13,940 bases of DNA from an uncultured Bacteroidota bacterium (GTDB lineage Bacteria; Bacteroidota; Bacteroidia; Chitinophagales; Chitinophagaceae). The stretch is taken from the NCBI GenBank assembly GCA_903906615.1, contig CAIVKT010000677.1, forward strand, positions 1 through 13,940, given 5' to 3'. Of this stretch, positions 8,501 to 13,238 are shown piece after piece. The notes below the pieces were generated by a model that saw only the letters and a list, made by a program, of their open reading frames with translations, was not told the origin of the DNA and did not search any database. Position 1 is the first letter of the stretch. Each line of letters opens with the position of its first letter. The translations under genes and the position numbers were made by a program.

Positions 8501-10730
8501 GAGTAGAAGAACAGCCCAATGGATCTATATATGTAGCAATAAAGCCACCACCACTTACACCGGTGACCGTACCGGTTGAGGAACCGATAGTGGCTATAGA
8601 TGCAGAGCTGGTAGTACTCCAGGTGCCACCCGAGGGCGAACCCAGCAAGGTAGATGAAGTACCGGGACATAAAATGGTAGTACCTGTAATCACAGGCAGC
8701 GCATTTACTGTAACCTGGTAGGTGCTGGAACAGGTAGAACCTGTGGCAGGATAATAGGAAGAATACATAACTGTACCCAAACCAACAGTAGCCCCGTAAA
8801 CATCGCCGGTAGAGGATACAGTTATTCCGCCGGAATAGCCCCAGGTGCCACCCGCGGTAGTATCAATATCTGTAACAGTACTGCCTACGCATACCTGGTT
8901 AGGGCCGTAAGGTATTGATGGCGGGGGAAGCACAGATACGGTTGTGTATGCAGCACATGTTGTTGGCAGTGTATAGGTGATCACAGCTGTACCTGCCCCT
9001 CTTGCTGTAAACACACCGCCTAAAGCTGTAATAGTGCCTACAGTAGCCGGGGCATCTGTCCATGCACCACCTGTTGGTGTGCCGAGCATTGTATTGACAT
9101 CGCCTACACACATAGCCGTAGTACCAACCACTGACGGCAACGGGTTGATGGTTATTGTGCGATAAGCGGAGCAACCTGTAGTAGGCGTATACGTAACCGT
9201 TGCGGTAGATGTGCCAAAACCTGTAACAACAGCATTGAGCACACCGGTACTTGACCCTATTGATGCCTCTACAGCAGGCGAAACAAGCCATGACCCGCCT
9301 GTGGTGGTATTCGTTTCTGTAATAGTACCGCCCTGGCAAACAGCAGAAGGGCCGCCGATTGCCGGGGGCAACGCATTAACAGTGATGACTGTAGTAATAG
9401 AACAACTGGTACCTACTGTATAAGTAACGGTAGCAACCCCGGTGGAAATACCGGTATATAAACCCGAACTGGCGTTGATGGTGCCATAAGCAGTAGGAGA
9501 ACTGGTCCATACACCGCCAACCACGCCATCAGAAAGGCTTATACTGTTACCGGGACAAACACTGGAAGGGCCCGATATGGTAGTAGGAACAGAGAATACG
9601 GTAATAGTAGTATGCGCAACCTTGGTACAGCCTGAGCCATCTGTTGCCGTGACCGAATACGTGGTTGTAACGCTGGGGGTAGCAACAGGCGAAGCACAGG
9701 TAGCGCAACTAAGGCCTGTAGAGGGGGTCCACATATAGGTAATGGGGCCTGTAGCCGTTGTTGCCACTGTAGTTAATGTAACACTGTTGCCTGCGCAAAT
9801 AGAAGTATCTGCACGGCTGGTAATAAATAGTGTAGAAGGTTGAACTCTTGTGTATAATGTATCCGGGCATCCGTAGCCGGTATAGGGTGTAAGTACTACC
9901 GCATAAGTAGTTATTACAGTAGGTGCAGTAATAGAAACGACCTGGCTGGTACCATAAGATGTACTGAAAGTTGCCGAGTCATACCAGTGATAAGCGGCAT
10001 ACCCATCAGGCCCGGAAAGTATGGTAGTACCGGATGCGCAACCAATGAGCGAGTTCGCAAACAGGCCGCAGGTCATATCTATATAGCCATAACCGAAGTG
10101 GCCACCGGGGCTACAACCGTTAGCAAGAAAATCAACAGTAACCGTTTTACCACTTTCACCGGGGAACTTCAAATTACCCGTAGTCCACGTTTTATAGTTT
10201 ACATCTCCGCCAACTGAGGAAGGAAGAAAACCCGGCACAGAGCCATCAGCGACATAAGTATAAAGGGCACAAGGTATGGAGCTGCCTGTAGCCGAATCCA
10301 CGGCGCTGATCACCATTCTCGGCTGCTGGCTCGCAGAGTGGCCCGGGTTTTCCAACACCACGGCATAGTGATAAATAAGGCTGTATATGCCGCCACCGGT
10401 GGGTACATGTACATAATACCTGGCCCTGTAAGCAGGAGCGTTGGTTGTATCGTGCCCGAGCTTAAAGGAATAGGACCCACCACCCGGCGCCACTATAGGA
10501 AAGCCGCCATAAGGGTCGGTACCGGTACCCGTGGTCAACTGGTGCATGCCTGGCACCGGCGCTGTAGACGTAAGCGTGTACGTAGGCCCTGCGGCCACAC
10601 TACCGCGATAATAGACCCAGTTGTTGTACGTACCGGTCTCAAAGTCAATGTTGGTAGGGCATTGGGCCACTGCTGTGAGATAGGATCCCAGTAGGATAAG
10701 GGGCAGGAGAAGCGTAAATTTGTTTTTCAT
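2328..10730 (-). CDS. Giant secreted multi-Ig-like repeat protein with T9SS sorting domain
   Basis: The 2800-residue protein (roughly 270 kDa) starts at ATG 10728-10730. A signal peptide (Lys2/Lys4, hydrophobic core, AVA-Q cleavage near residue 22) leads. A jelly-roll-like N-terminal domain common in Bacteroidota exported proteins follows (~24-221), then two PKD/Ig-like segments (~222-383). Next come 27 tandem modules (~385-2435), three Ig/PKD-like modules (~2436-2704) and a type A T9SS C-terminal domain (~2717-2800). Such proteins are moved by Sec into the periplasm, then by T9SS to the surface or medium, with the sorting domain removed. The likely role is adhesin, stalk or matrix component; no catalytic domain is visible, and ligand and function are unknown. 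The gene stands alone, divergent from fhs and convergent with the YfhO gene. No Shine-Dalgarno site sits at the usual distance (AAAACGAAA precedes the ATG), which is normal for Bacteroidota. Confidence 0.95.
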   Translation of the reverse strand: MKNKFTLLLPLILLGSYLTAVAQCPTNIDFETGTYNNWVYYRGSVAAGPTYTLTSTAPVPGMHQLTTGTGTDPYGGFPIVAPGGGSYSFKLGHDTTNAPAYRARYYVHVPTGGGIYSLIYHYAVVLENPGHSASQQPRMVISAVDSATGSSIPCALYTYVADGSVPGFLPSSVGGDVNYKTWTTGNLKFPGESGKTVTVDFLANGCSPGGHFGYGYIDMTCGLFANSLIGCASGTTILSGPDGYAAYHWYDSATFSTSYGTSQVVSITAPTVITTYAVVLTPYTGYGCPDTLYTRVQPSTLFITSRADTSICAGNSVTLTTVATTATGPITYMWTPSTGLSCATCASPVATPSVTTTYSVTATDGSGCTKVAHTTITVFSVPTTISGPSSVCPGNSISLSDGVVGGVWTSSPTAYGTINASSGLYTGISTGVATVTYTVGTSCSITTVITVNALPPAIGGPSAVCQGGTITETNTTTGGSWLVSPAVEASIGSSTGVLNAVVTGFGTSTATVTYTPTTGCSAYRTITINPLPSVVGTTAMCVGDVNTMLGTPTGGAWTDAPATVGTITALGGVFTARGAGTAVITYTLPTTCAAYTTVSVLPPPSIPYGPNQVCVGSTVTDIDTTAGGTWGYSGGITVSSTGDVYGATVGLGTVMYSSYYPATGSTCSSTYQVTVNALPVITGTTILCPGTSSTLLGSPSGGTWSTTSSASIATIGSSTGTVTGVSGGGFIATYIDPLGCSSTQSITIATPPLPITGASSLCVGSTIILHDATFSLNWSVSNANASVSTGTISGGSDITTVTGLVNGVDTIYYTNPGSGCFSSFVVTINTSPSAISPSPLTICQGSSVPVSDAVGGGTFSVSCTSAASVTTAGGGAGTLTAVTTGTLTPVTCTITYSLGGTCTTSSTFTINPLPPVFTGSMDACSGGTSAISVTGTGSGVGTWVSSNTGLATVSPSTGVGTTVTAASAASGRDTISFTLASTGCTRIEAFSVNPLPLPITGPHSMCLGGSTISLADATGGGTWTATAGIASLFPTVGSPTTATSAATGTTSTITYKLPTGCAATAVITLNPLPTIFSVTGGGSYCAGLAGVAVGLSGSSTGIGYTLLCNNGTGITTVNVVTGTGAAIAFGLETLAGTYTVIATNPVTGCSLSMSGSRTVIINPLPTITGPTSMCASTTALLTSVVAPVTWSSIPATVISIGATSGLMTAGSTSGVSAVITCHATVTGCIATTTVNVTTAPGPILGTSIVCQGLTDTLSNVVPGGVYSVTPTSPCTIGALNGVLQSTGLPGTCTVTYTLGGSACSVSRVFTVNPAPAPITGPTSLCQGTSMTDADLTPGGTWTSSNPALASIPSAAVGHIIASSTIYGVDTITYTQGCPVSETITVNPVPAAIGGPDYVCRGSSITLTDATSGGTWSIPSGYPATIVGSGSTATFTGGAVTSVVPVTVTYMLPTGSCSTSLIVSVNPFPAIISGATHVCQGSMITLFDATAGGTWTSGSTATGTIDGTGHFTGLASGTSLITYTSAAGCTTTDLVSVNIAPAPISGPTNVCQGLGATLNDATTGGLWSSSNTAIATIGSSSGNAIGVSPGSVSMIYTLGSCAVTYPFGVVAPPAPIDPHSHACIGVPLILTDPSLGGAWSSADAAVGSIDGTGDFMGIASGTVIITYGAAGCYVFSPVVVDPVSPILGPNTVCVGQTITLTDTTIGGSWSSGSTATATINPGGVVTGVSAGAVTITNTAYSGCLATTVITVNPIPTPIVGPGTICSGNFAGYTSTPPLGLWTSSNSGIAPITLTTGVVTAGTVSAATPVTITYSAPTTGCPITRTIIIEPLPLPISGGNEVCLSGSTTLTDFGGGTWASSATSVADIGSVTGTVVAHTLGATVITYTLPTGCYTTTTINVDPPAAPIAAPPFALCQGQTTTLTDASGPGSWSSSDPTIAAIDGSGDVTTGGYGTALITFSPTAGACPVTQLFTVNPLPRAITVPSYICPLQSVTLSESGGGTWTSSDVTVATIGSSSGVLTGVAPLSATITYTLPTGCSVNATINVNPPPDPIMGDTLLCVGSTSLLTNTTPGGPGTWASSNTAVAPITPGGLVTGSTVGSSIITYQPPGGCPAMQAVYVSEPPTAIGGTLTVCQGATTLLTDGRAHGTWTSADNTIATITADGLATGVVTGNPAQATVDISYSLGAGCTVTSTLTVNPIPNAISGPTSFCALNTVNFSSSSAGTWSTGSTAIATINPSTGDLTGVNRGGNTNVILTNSYSCNTNYPIHVNAQPLPIVGPTNVCLNTTVPFSDAIDSGVWVSTDNTVATVDGSTGEVTGVSVGSCAIIYTIYPGGCYQIKTIYVQPLPNIYNITGGGSYCADGTGVPIGLDGSSTGTNYLLYHGSTAVGTFLGSGGALPFGLQTVAGTYHAVAVSSATGCKVNMNGTASVVITPTVTPSVTINTPKDTLCAGTSALYTPTPVNGGTSPVYNWSVNGVGVGSGSTYSFVPANGDYVTANMLSNVNCPSPASVTSNIVTMTVTPYTYPTVNISATPDDTVCKGTEVTLNAVTGFGGNAPVYHWTVNGLPVSSGTGRAAGLYTYVPANGDEVYVVMKSNYECRLADDDSNTLRIQVDTAAMPVVTIAASPGTVIHPGESATFTASVTNAVNPTYQWYKNGYPIPSATSNVYTSSTFSTYREDSLECMVTSNGICKITSYEWLYVDVSTVGVQQISTGSGDFTVVPNPNRGAFTVKGTMASATDQQVTLELTDVLGQVVFHNTSQAPGGKLNEHVQLANNLANGMYILTVRSGDENRMFHIVIEQ
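2619..3425 (-). other. Three Ig/PKD-like modules near the C terminus (~residues 2436-2704)
   Basis: Three successive modules of ~87-93 residues carry central W motifs VYNWSVNG, VYHWTVNG and TYQWYKNG. The first two share 'TYxxVPANGD' and have 'DT-[LV]-C-x-G' starts; the third lacks the early Cys (HPGES instead). This style precedes the sorting domain in many Bacteroidota secreted proteins. Charged residues return here after the near-uncharged array. Confidence 0.75.
3426..3686 (-). repeat. Second-type module, copy 2 (residues ~2349-2435)
   Basis: The counterpart of the module at 7233-7508: ITGGGSYCAD, G-L-D-G-S-S-T-G, FGLQTVAGTY and TGC in the same order. It closes the main array as module 27, so sixteen BIG2-like modules lie between the two copies. 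The pair may mark a boundary between array blocks or a distinct binding module; both are inference. Confidence 0.8.
3687..9578 (-). repeat. Array of 25 BIG2-like modules plus one second-type module (residues 385-2348)
   Basis: By eye I split this stretch into 26 modules averaging 75.5 residues. The shared plan is I-x-G-P near the start, [VLMI]-C-x-G, then a G-G-x-W core, a short A-T-I strand, S-x-G-x-[VL]-T-G, a T-[IV]-x-Y strand, a second Cys (often TGC) and a V-N-P-x-P linker. The G-V-[TV]-G-x-x-x-G-x-x-x-I-x-Y part resembles bacterial Ig-like group 2 domains. Of the 25 main-type modules, 23 keep the Trp; two have Phe or Tyr there (near 7770-8010 and 6790-7010). Modules are clearly related in protein but diverged in DNA, so this is an old array. 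Confidence 0.85.
7233..7508 (-). repeat. Second-type module, copy 1 (residues ~1075-1166)
   Basis: This module breaks the BIG2-like pattern. It begins ITGGGSYCAG, then has G-L-x-G-S-S-T-G, and ends with FGLETLAGTY and a TGC before a normal NPLP linker. It has no GG-x-W core and is longer (~92 residues). It is homologous to the module at 3426-3686 and lies as module 10 of 27. DNA shared with the other copy includes GCAATAGCTGCCGCC on the plus strand. Confidence 0.8.
9579..10067 (-). other. Two PKD/Ig-like segments before the main array (~residues 222-383)
   Basis: The first segment (YAAYHWYDSA, then ITTYAVVLTPYTGYGC) and the second (DTSICAGNSVTLTT, ITYMWTPSTGLSC, TYSVTATDGSGC) follow the PKD/Ig-like pattern common in Bacteroidota surface proteins: an ICAG start, a central W and a 'TxTYxVTxTDxxGC' end. 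They differ from the main array in having the 'WTPSTGLS' motif. They probably act as a spacer between the N-terminal domain and the repeats. Confidence 0.65.
10068..10661 (-). other. Conserved N-terminal domain of the giant protein (~residues 24-221)
   Basis: It begins CPTNIDFETG-x-x-x-NW and contains DPYGGFPIVAPGGG-x-YS, then a YHYAVVLENPGH stretch, and ends with GGHFGYGYIDMTC. I recognise this pattern as a recurring N-terminal module of long Bacteroidota T9SS cargo proteins that carry PKD or Ig-like arrays. It looks like an all-beta, jelly-roll-type fold. The binding partner is unknown, and the module name and fold are inferred from memory of the pattern. Confidence 0.6.
10665..10730 (-). 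other. Sec signal peptide of the giant protein
   Basis: Residues 1-22 show a short basic n-region (MKNK), a leucine-rich core and an AVA|Q type I cleavage site. A Cys sits at residue 24, but Gln23 precedes it, so this is not a lipobox and lipoprotein processing is unlikely. Confidence 0.9.
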
Positions 10731-10786
10731 TTTCGTTTTGTATTAAGGTAATAAAATGCTCCTTGAGAGGGTTTACGGTTTTTAAA

Positions 10787-10935
10787 CTAATATTTTAACA
10801 TACAATCATCAAGCAAGTTATGTATTAATATTCAAATTTCACAAGCATGATGGATTTTTTATTCTAAATGTGTACAAATACATGGAAACAGGTGCATTTT
10901 TTTAATCGGGAATTTATAAATAAGCTAATATTTTA
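10787..10935 (+). repeat. Short direct repeat CTAATATTTTA (10787-10797 and 10925-10935)
   Basis: Two exact 11-base copies lie 138 bases apart in the divergent promoter region, followed by ACA in one copy and CA in the other. It could be a regulator site or chance in AT-rich DNA. Confidence 0.3.
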
Positions 10936-10978
10936 CAATACGTAAACCATTGAACAAAATAAAAGATAGCGGTATGTG

Positions 10979-10986
10979 TACATTTG
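10979..10986 (+). promoter_or_regulatory. Candidate Bacteroidota -7 box for fhs
   Basis: TACATTTG matches the TAnnTTTG consensus of the Bacteroidota primary sigma factor. It would start a transcript near 10992 with a ~40-nt leader before the ATG at 11032. The best upstream TTG (10950-10952) leaves a 26-nt gap, longer than usual, so the -33 element is doubtful. Confidence 0.35.
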
Positions 10987-11031
10987 GACTATAGGTTCAC
11001 TATTTTTATTTTTCATTCTTAATCACACATC

Positions 11032-12723
11032 ATGGCAGATACTACACAAAAACCATTTCCATCCGACATTGAAATATCTCGCTCTACAGTATTAAAACCC
11101 ATAGCAGAGATCGCAAAGCATTGCGGCATCAACCCCGATGATATCATCCCTTACGGAAAATATAAGGCGAAGGTGCCGCTGTCTTATATTGATGAAGAAA
11201 AGATCAAAAAAAGCAACCTGATATTGGTTACCGCCATCACGCCCAACAAAGCAGGCGTGGGCAAAACAGTGACCAGTGTTGCCTCATCCCTCGGGCTGAA
11301 TTACATAGGCAAAAAAGCAGCGGTGGCATTGCGCGAACCGAGCCTTGGGCCTTGCTTTGGGATGAAGGGCGGCGCTGCAGGCGGCGGCTATTCGCAGGTG
11401 CTGCCCATGGAAGATATCAACCTGCATTTTACAGGCGACTTTCATGCGATCACCTGTGCCAACAACATGATCTCCGCACTGCTGGACAACTACCAATATC
11501 AAAACAGGCATACCGATAAAACGCTCGATAAAATAGTATGGCGTCGCGTGGCCGATGTGAACGACCGCTCACTCAGAAATATAGTTACCGGGCTTGGAGG
11601 CTCTGCCAACGGCATACCTACCGAAGGTGGTTTTGACATAACTCCGGCATCAGAGATCATGGCGCTGTTCTGCCTCTCTACCAGTGTGGAAGACCTTCAG
11701 GCACGCATTGAGCGCATAGTGCTGGGCTATACGCACGACAAAAAACCTTTTACAGTAAAAGAGTTGGGCGTAGCTGAAGCCATAACGGTACTGCTGAAAG
11801 ACGCACTGCTCCCTAACCTCGTGCAAACAACGGAGCATACACCGGCATTCGTACATGGCGGGCCGTTTGCAAACATAGCCCACGGCTGCAACTCTATACT
11901 GGCCACCAAAATGGCTATGAGTTGCAACGATTATGTGGTCACAGAATCGGGCTTCGGGAGCGACCTGGGCGCTGAGAAATTCCTCGATATCAAATGCCGC
12001 CTCTCCGGCCTGCGGCCAAAGGCAACCATCATCGTTGTTACATCAGCCGCACTGAAGTTGCATGGCGGCGTGATCTCAGCAGAGATCAACAAACCTAATA
12101 TGGAAGCCCTGATAGCAGGCCTGCCCAACCTGCAAAGGCATGTGCAGAACATGAAGAACTTCGGGCAAAGCGTGGTGGTATCTTTCAACAAATTCAAGCA
12201 CGACACAGAAGAAGAGATAACACACCTCACCAACTTCTGCGAGCAGCAGGGCGTGGTGTTTGCCATCAACAACGGCTTTACTAAAGGTGGCGAAGGCGCA
12301 GCAGAGCTGGCAAAGAAAGTGGTGGCGATGATCGAGAACCACCCATCGCAGGATATCAACTTCACCTACGACCTTACCGACAGCATCAAAACCAAAATAG
12401 AAAAGATAGCCAAGAAGATATACCGCGCAGGCGATGTAGTATTCAATGGCAGCGCATTTGCAAAGCTGAAATCATTTGAGGCCAACGGCTGGGGCAACCT
12501 GCCGGTATGTATCGCCAAAACGCAATACTCCTTCTCCGACGATGAGAAGAAGATATGCGCCCCCGAAGGCTTCACCATCAACATCCGCGACCTGGTCATC
12601 AACGCGGGCGCAGGCTTCATAGTAGCCGTAGCCGGTGAGATCATGCGTATGCCAGGCCTCCCAAAAGACCCGCAGGCACTGCACATAAAACTGGTGAACG
12701 GACAGATAGAGGGGTTGAGTTAA
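11032..12723 (+). CDS. fhs: Formate--tetrahydrofolate ligase
   Basis: Cytoplasmic enzyme that joins formate to tetrahydrofolate using ATP, giving 10-formyl-THF for purine, fMet and serine/glycine one-carbon metabolism. It has 563 residues, close to the usual ~555-560. Visible motifs: an ATP P-loop NKAGVGKT (72-79), REPSLGP (101-107), the family signature [11 protein letters not shown] (110-120), [13 protein letters not shown] (128-140), [14 protein letters not shown] (275-288), KTQYSFSDD (496-504) and the C-terminal [16 protein letters not shown]. Some normally strict positions differ: the P-loop has Val where Glu is usual (AGEGK), and the second signature reads [12 protein letters not shown] (335-346) with Ala339 for the usual Arg of VRAL. 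The start ATG at 11032 fits the family N terminus (FPSDIEIS); no Shine-Dalgarno site is seen. The gene is monocistronic, with a strong terminator 23 bases after the stop. Confidence 0.97.
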   Translation: MADTTQKPFPSDIEISRSTVLKPIAEIAKHCGINPDDIIPYGKYKAKVPLSYIDEEKIKKSNLILVTAITPNKAGVGKTVTSVASSLGLNYIGKKAAVALREPSLGPCFGMKGGAAGGGYSQVLPMEDINLHFTGDFHAITCANNMISALLDNYQYQNRHTDKTLDKIVWRRVADVNDRSLRNIVTGLGGSANGIPTEGGFDITPASEIMALFCLSTSVEDLQARIERIVLGYTHDKKPFTVKELGVAEAITVLLKDALLPNLVQTTEHTPAFVHGGPFANIAHGCNSILATKMAMSCNDYVVTESGFGSDLGAEKFLDIKCRLSGLRPKATIIVVTSAALKLHGGVISAEINKPNMEALIAGLPNLQRHVQNMKNFGQSVVVSFNKFKHDTEEEITHLTNFCEQQGVVFAINNGFTKGGEGAAELAKKVVAMIENHPSQDINFTYDLTDSIKTKIEKIAKKIYRAGDVVFNGSAFAKLKSFEANGWGNLPVCIAKTQYSFSDDEKKICAPEGFTINIRDLVINAGAGFIVAVAGEIMRMPGLPKDPQALHIKLVNGQIEGLS

Positions 12724-12745
12724 AAAAAACAACCGAACGAAAATG

Positions 12746-12778
12746 AAACGCCACATGCTGAAACCATGTGGCGTTTTT
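12746..12778 (+). terminator. Rho-independent-type terminator of fhs
   Basis: A perfect 12-bp stem (AAACGCCACATG / CATGTGGCGTTT) with a 7-nt loop CTGAAAC is followed directly by a T run. It lies just after the fhs stop and separates fhs from the HigA-like gene. Confidence 0.92.
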
Positions 12779-12917
12779 GATTTCTATTCTATTTTATGAA
12801 AAATATCTTACCTTTCTGATACAGTTTTACGTATCTCATAATGAGTACAGGGGCAGGTTCCCAGTATAGGGGCGTGATATGTAAGGTTGCTTTTTTGACT
12901 ACGATCAGGTCTGTATT

Positions 12918-13238
12918 ATGTCTCTTTTTTTAAGTTCAATTTCACTTCATCCGGGCGAAGTATTGGCTGATGAGTTATTGGCGAGAGAAGAGGTCAAATC
13001 TGCTTTTGCGATGAGGATAGGTATATACCCATCAGATTTCAGTGATCTGCTAAAGGGCAAAAGGAATATCTCTGCAAGTATAGCGGTGCGGCTGGAAAAA
13101 GAACTAAACATTCCTGCCGAATTCTGGCTTGGATTGGAGATGGATTATGACTTGCATAATGAAAGAGAAAAAATAGCTTTGATCGCAGGGTTTTTCTTAA
13201 CCCACATGCTTCCTTATCTTAATAATCACCAGCTTTGA
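12918..13238 (+). CDS. HigA/VapI-type XRE-family antitoxin-like protein, no adjacent toxin
   Basis: This 106-residue protein has the HigA/VapI layout: HPGEVLADELL (11-21), an XRE helix-turn-helix (~25-65, with DLLKGKRNIS), then IPAEFWLGLEMDYDL (65-79). HigA proteins bind their operator and neutralise the HigB mRNA-cleaving toxin, normally encoded just upstream. Here the 141 bases between the fhs terminator and this start are too short for a ~90-110-codon toxin, and the downstream gene is unrelated and on the other strand. It therefore looks orphaned: a stand-alone regulator, a remnant, or an antitoxin acting on a distant toxin. The only in-frame ATG after the upstream stop (TAA at 12882) is 12918, with a weak AGG 8 bases before it. 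The last 13 codons overlap the convergent oxidoreductase gene, and the tail (GFFLTHMLPYL) is unusually hydrophobic. Confidence 0.85.
   Translation: MSLFLSSISLHPGEVLADELLAREEVKSAFAMRIGIYPSDFSDLLKGKRNISASIAVRLEKELNIPAEFWLGLEMDYDLHNEREKIALIAGFFLTHMLPYLNNHQL

Larger units (their letters stand above)
10731..11031. promoter_or_regulatory. AT-rich divergent intergenic region between the giant gene and fhs
   Basis: These 301 bases hold no coding sequence I can support and are visibly AT-richer than the flanking genes. They must contain the promoters of both divergent genes. I see one near-consensus Bacteroidota -7 box toward fhs (10979-10986) and only one-mismatch candidates toward the giant gene. 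A direct repeat CTAATATTTTA occurs at 10787-10797 and 10925-10935. No riboswitch-like structure or strong hairpin was seen. Confidence 0.6.

Noticed and set aside
3687..9578. Possible CRISPR or minisatellite array
   Set aside because: The periodicity is ~225 bases and in codon register, with no exact repeat units or unique spacers; it is a protein-repeat gene.
10662..10670. Lipoprotein signal on the giant protein (Cys24 near the cleavage site)
   Set aside because: The residue before the Cys is Gln, which does not fit a lipobox; AVA|Q fits signal peptidase I, and the C terminus has a T9SS sorting domain.
10875..10882. Minus-strand -7 box for the giant gene (TGTATTTG on the minus strand)
   Set aside because: It has one mismatch to TAnnTTTG, no TTG at the expected upstream spacing, and lies ~145 bases from the start codon.
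10770..10948. Inverted pair GGTTTACG (10770-10777) and CGTAAACC (10941-10948)
   Set aside because: Only 8 bases, ~160 bases apart; about one such pair is expected by chance in a region this size.
12779..12917. Hidden HigB toxin upstream of the HigA-like gene
   Set aside because: The gap is 139 bases, too short for a HigB of usual length, and I see no open frame with toxin-like residues.
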